Source: Paulinella micropora
Taxonomy: Eukaryota; Cercozoa; Imbricatea; Euglyphida
Direction of reading: 5' to 3'
Assembly: GCA_009731375.1 (NCBI GenBank)
Contig: BJOX01000081.1
Coordinates: 508,176 to 572,175 of the forward strand
DNA: 64,000 nucleotides
Below, piece by piece: positions 60,770 through 64,000 of this stretch (positions are counted from its first letter, which is position 1; every line of letters begins with the position of its first letter). The notes under the pieces are model-generated. The model was not told the DNA's origin, ran no database searches, and saw only the letters and a list, made by a program, of their open reading frames with translations. Both the position numbers and the translations under genes were made by a program.

Positions 60770-60843
60770 TTAAAAGTTAGGAGATGCGAAAGTCCGAGTC
60801 ACGTTGGTTGCTGTTGTAGCCCGGCGGGGGAATTTCGCCACCT

Positions 60844-60876
<33 letters not shown>

Positions 60877-61140
60877 CATATACATACATAAATACATACA
60901 TACATACAGTATGTAATACACATACATACATACAGTATGTAATACACATACATACATGCATGCATACATACATACATCATACATACATACATACATACAT
61001 ACATACATGCATGCATGCATGCATGCATGCATACATACATACATACATACATACATACATACATACATAAACACACATACATACATACATACATACATAC
61101 ATACATACTTACATACATACATACATACATACATACAAGC
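60770..61140. repeat. (ACAT)n array
   Basis: ACAT/GCAT repeats with two AGTATGTAATACACATAC units. Confidence 0.9.
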
Positions 61141-61660
61141 GTTTGCATACACATCATACGCCAACACAGGATTTAACAGACACATCATTTATGTATGTAT
61201 GTATGTATGTATGTATGTACACAGGATGTAACAGACACATCATGTATGTATGTATGTATGTATGTACATAGGATTTAACAGACACATCATGAATGTATGT
61301 ATGTATGTATGCACGTACGTATGTATGTTGTATGTATGTATCTATGTATGTATGTACACAGGATGTAACAGACACATCATGTATGTATGTATGTATGTAC
61401 GTACGTATGTATGTATGTATGTATGTATGTACGTATGTATGTATGTATGTATATATGTACACAGGATGTAACACACACATCATGTATGTACGTATGTATG
61501 TATGTATGTATGTATGTATGTATATATGTACACAGGATGTAACAGACACATCATGTATGTATGTATGTATGTACGTATGTATGTATGCATGTATGTATGT
61601 ATGTACACATGTACGTATGTAAACATCAAACATAATAGCACATGAATCAAACGCAGACAT
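61141..61660. repeat. ATGT array with ACACAGGATGTAACAGACAC units
   Basis: Seven units of CAGGAT.TAACAGACACATCA alternating with ATGT. No exon recognised nearby. Confidence 0.9.
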
Positions 61661-62285
61661 TTAGTAATACTTTTTCACTTGGTTGGTGTACATACATACA
61701 TACATACATACATACATACATACATACACACATTTAGTAATATTTTTCACTTTGTTGGTGTACATACATACATACATACATACATTTAGTAATATTTTTT
61801 CACTTTGTTGGTGTACATTCATACATACATACATACATACATTTAGTAATATTTTTCACTTTGTTGGTGTACATACATACATACATACATACATACATAC
61901 ATACATACATACATACATTTAGCAATATTTTTCACTTTGTTGGTGTACATACATACATACATACATACATACATACATTTAGTAATATTTTTTCACTTTG
62001 TTGGTGTACATACATACATACATACATACATTTAGTAATATTTTTCACTTTGTTGGTGTACATACATACATACATACATACATACATACATACATACATA
62101 CATACATACATTTAGTAATATTTTGCACTTTGTTGGTGTACATACATACATACATACATACATACATACATTCATACATACATTTAGTAATATTTTTCAC
62201 TTTGTTGGTGTACATACATACATACATACATACATACATACATACATACATTTAGTAATATTTTTCACTTGGTTGGTGTACATGT
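61661..62285. repeat. ACAT array with GTAATATTTTTCACTTTGTT units
   Basis: Ten units of TTTAGTAATATTTTTCACTT, TGTTGGTGTACATAC in (ACAT)n. TTTAG precedes each, but no adjoining exon is seen in the window. Confidence 0.9.
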
Positions 62286-62308
62286 TGATTGGTCGGTGAC
62301 CACCAGAT

Positions 62309-62524
62309 ATGAGAAGTTCCCTGTACTTAACCACAATGAACAATGACTTCAAGCGTTTCGATCTCAGTCAATATTTGCATCTACAGCCCGTGTTATGGCT
62401 CATTAGAAAGCTCTTGATGAGAGCTGTCAAACGAGCCACTACACAAGCCCTCAAGATCAGAACCAGCTGAGAACGAAGAGTTTGAAATCATTGCCCATTG
62501 TGGTTAAGGACAAGGAACTTCTCA
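62309..62524 (-). mobile_element. FB2 foldback element, copy 7
   Basis: Both inverted ends (ATGAGAAGTTCC, GGAACTTCTCATG) and the central hairpin present. Confidence 0.85.
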
Positions 62525-63710
<1,186 letters not shown>

Positions 63711-63768
63711 GAGAAGTTCCTATTTCTTAAGCACAACGAACAATGACTTCAAGCGACTCGATCTCAGT
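63711..63768 (-). mobile_element. FB2 foldback element, copy 8, partial
   Basis: Only the GAGAAGTTCCTATTTCTTAA end is present; broken at CTCGATCTCAGT against (AAG)n. Confidence 0.8.
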
Positions 63769-63899
63769 AGAAGAAGAAGAAGAAGAAGAAGAAGAAGAAG
63801 AGAAGAAGAAGAAGAAGAAGAGGATGAGGAGGAGGGAGGAGGAGGAGGAGGAGGAGGAGAGAGAGAGAGAGAGAGATGGAGAGAGAGAGAGAGATGGAG

Positions 63900-63943
<44 letters not shown>

Positions 63944-64000
63944 GAGAGAGAGAGAGGGAGAGAGAGAGAGAGAGAGGGAGAGAGAGAGAGAGAGAGAGAG
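63769..64000. repeat. (AAG)n, (AGG)n and (AG)n tract
   Basis: Purine-only simple repeat running to the window edge. Confidence 0.95.

Overview
The window is nuclear DNA of a eukaryote, probably a protist or alga. Introns are GT-AG, and the encoded domain types are eukaryotic: myosin motor with a MyTH4-like tail, Roc-COR GTPase, FYVE finger and TIR. piggyBac and non-LTR transposons are present. I cannot place the species. Most of the sequence is microsatellite: CTAT/GATA, CTAC, ATGT/ACAT, TA, TG, CT, ATT. Eight N-gaps interrupt it, most of them flanked by homopolymer or dinucleotide runs.

Layout. (1) 0.3-41.45 kb, plus strand: I read this as the 3' part of one giant myosin heavy-chain gene. 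I propose 26 exons (about 4.5 kb of coding sequence) in 41 kb. Reading phase is kept across all 25 junctions and the chain ends in a stop codon. The joined exons give the end of the motor head (converter and lever start), a long Ser/Thr/Pro-rich tail, and a C-terminus resembling a MyTH4 domain. The introns are microsatellite arrays in which the edge of the neighbouring exon, with its splice site, is repeated many times. I call this exon-edge echo. Foldback elements, two-hairpin elements and non-LTR retrotransposon tails are nested in these introns. (2) 41.45-42.75 kb: spacer with a piggyBac-like remnant, then a gap. (3) 42.9-50.9 kb, minus strand: a Roco-type gene in 19 exons, in the order LRR, Roc GTPase, COR with a FYVE-like zinc finger inside it, and two TIR domains. 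Its 3' end is in the gap. (4) 51.4-52.4 kb, plus strand: LRR exons of a head-to-head second gene that runs in frame through a (TTC)n tract into a decayed reverse transcriptase. A retrotransposon tail interrupts that reverse transcriptase. (5) 55.3-58.2 kb: a complete-looking piggyBac transposon. (6) 58.2-64 kb: foldback elements and further microsatellite arrays.

The myosin and Roco genes converge. The Roco protein looks like an intracellular immune or signalling receptor: repeats for sensing, a GTPase switch, a lipid-binding finger and TIR effectors. Three foldback/hairpin families (named here TH, FB1, FB2) and two retrotransposon-tail families (LT1, LT2) recur through the window, and often sit close to splice sites.
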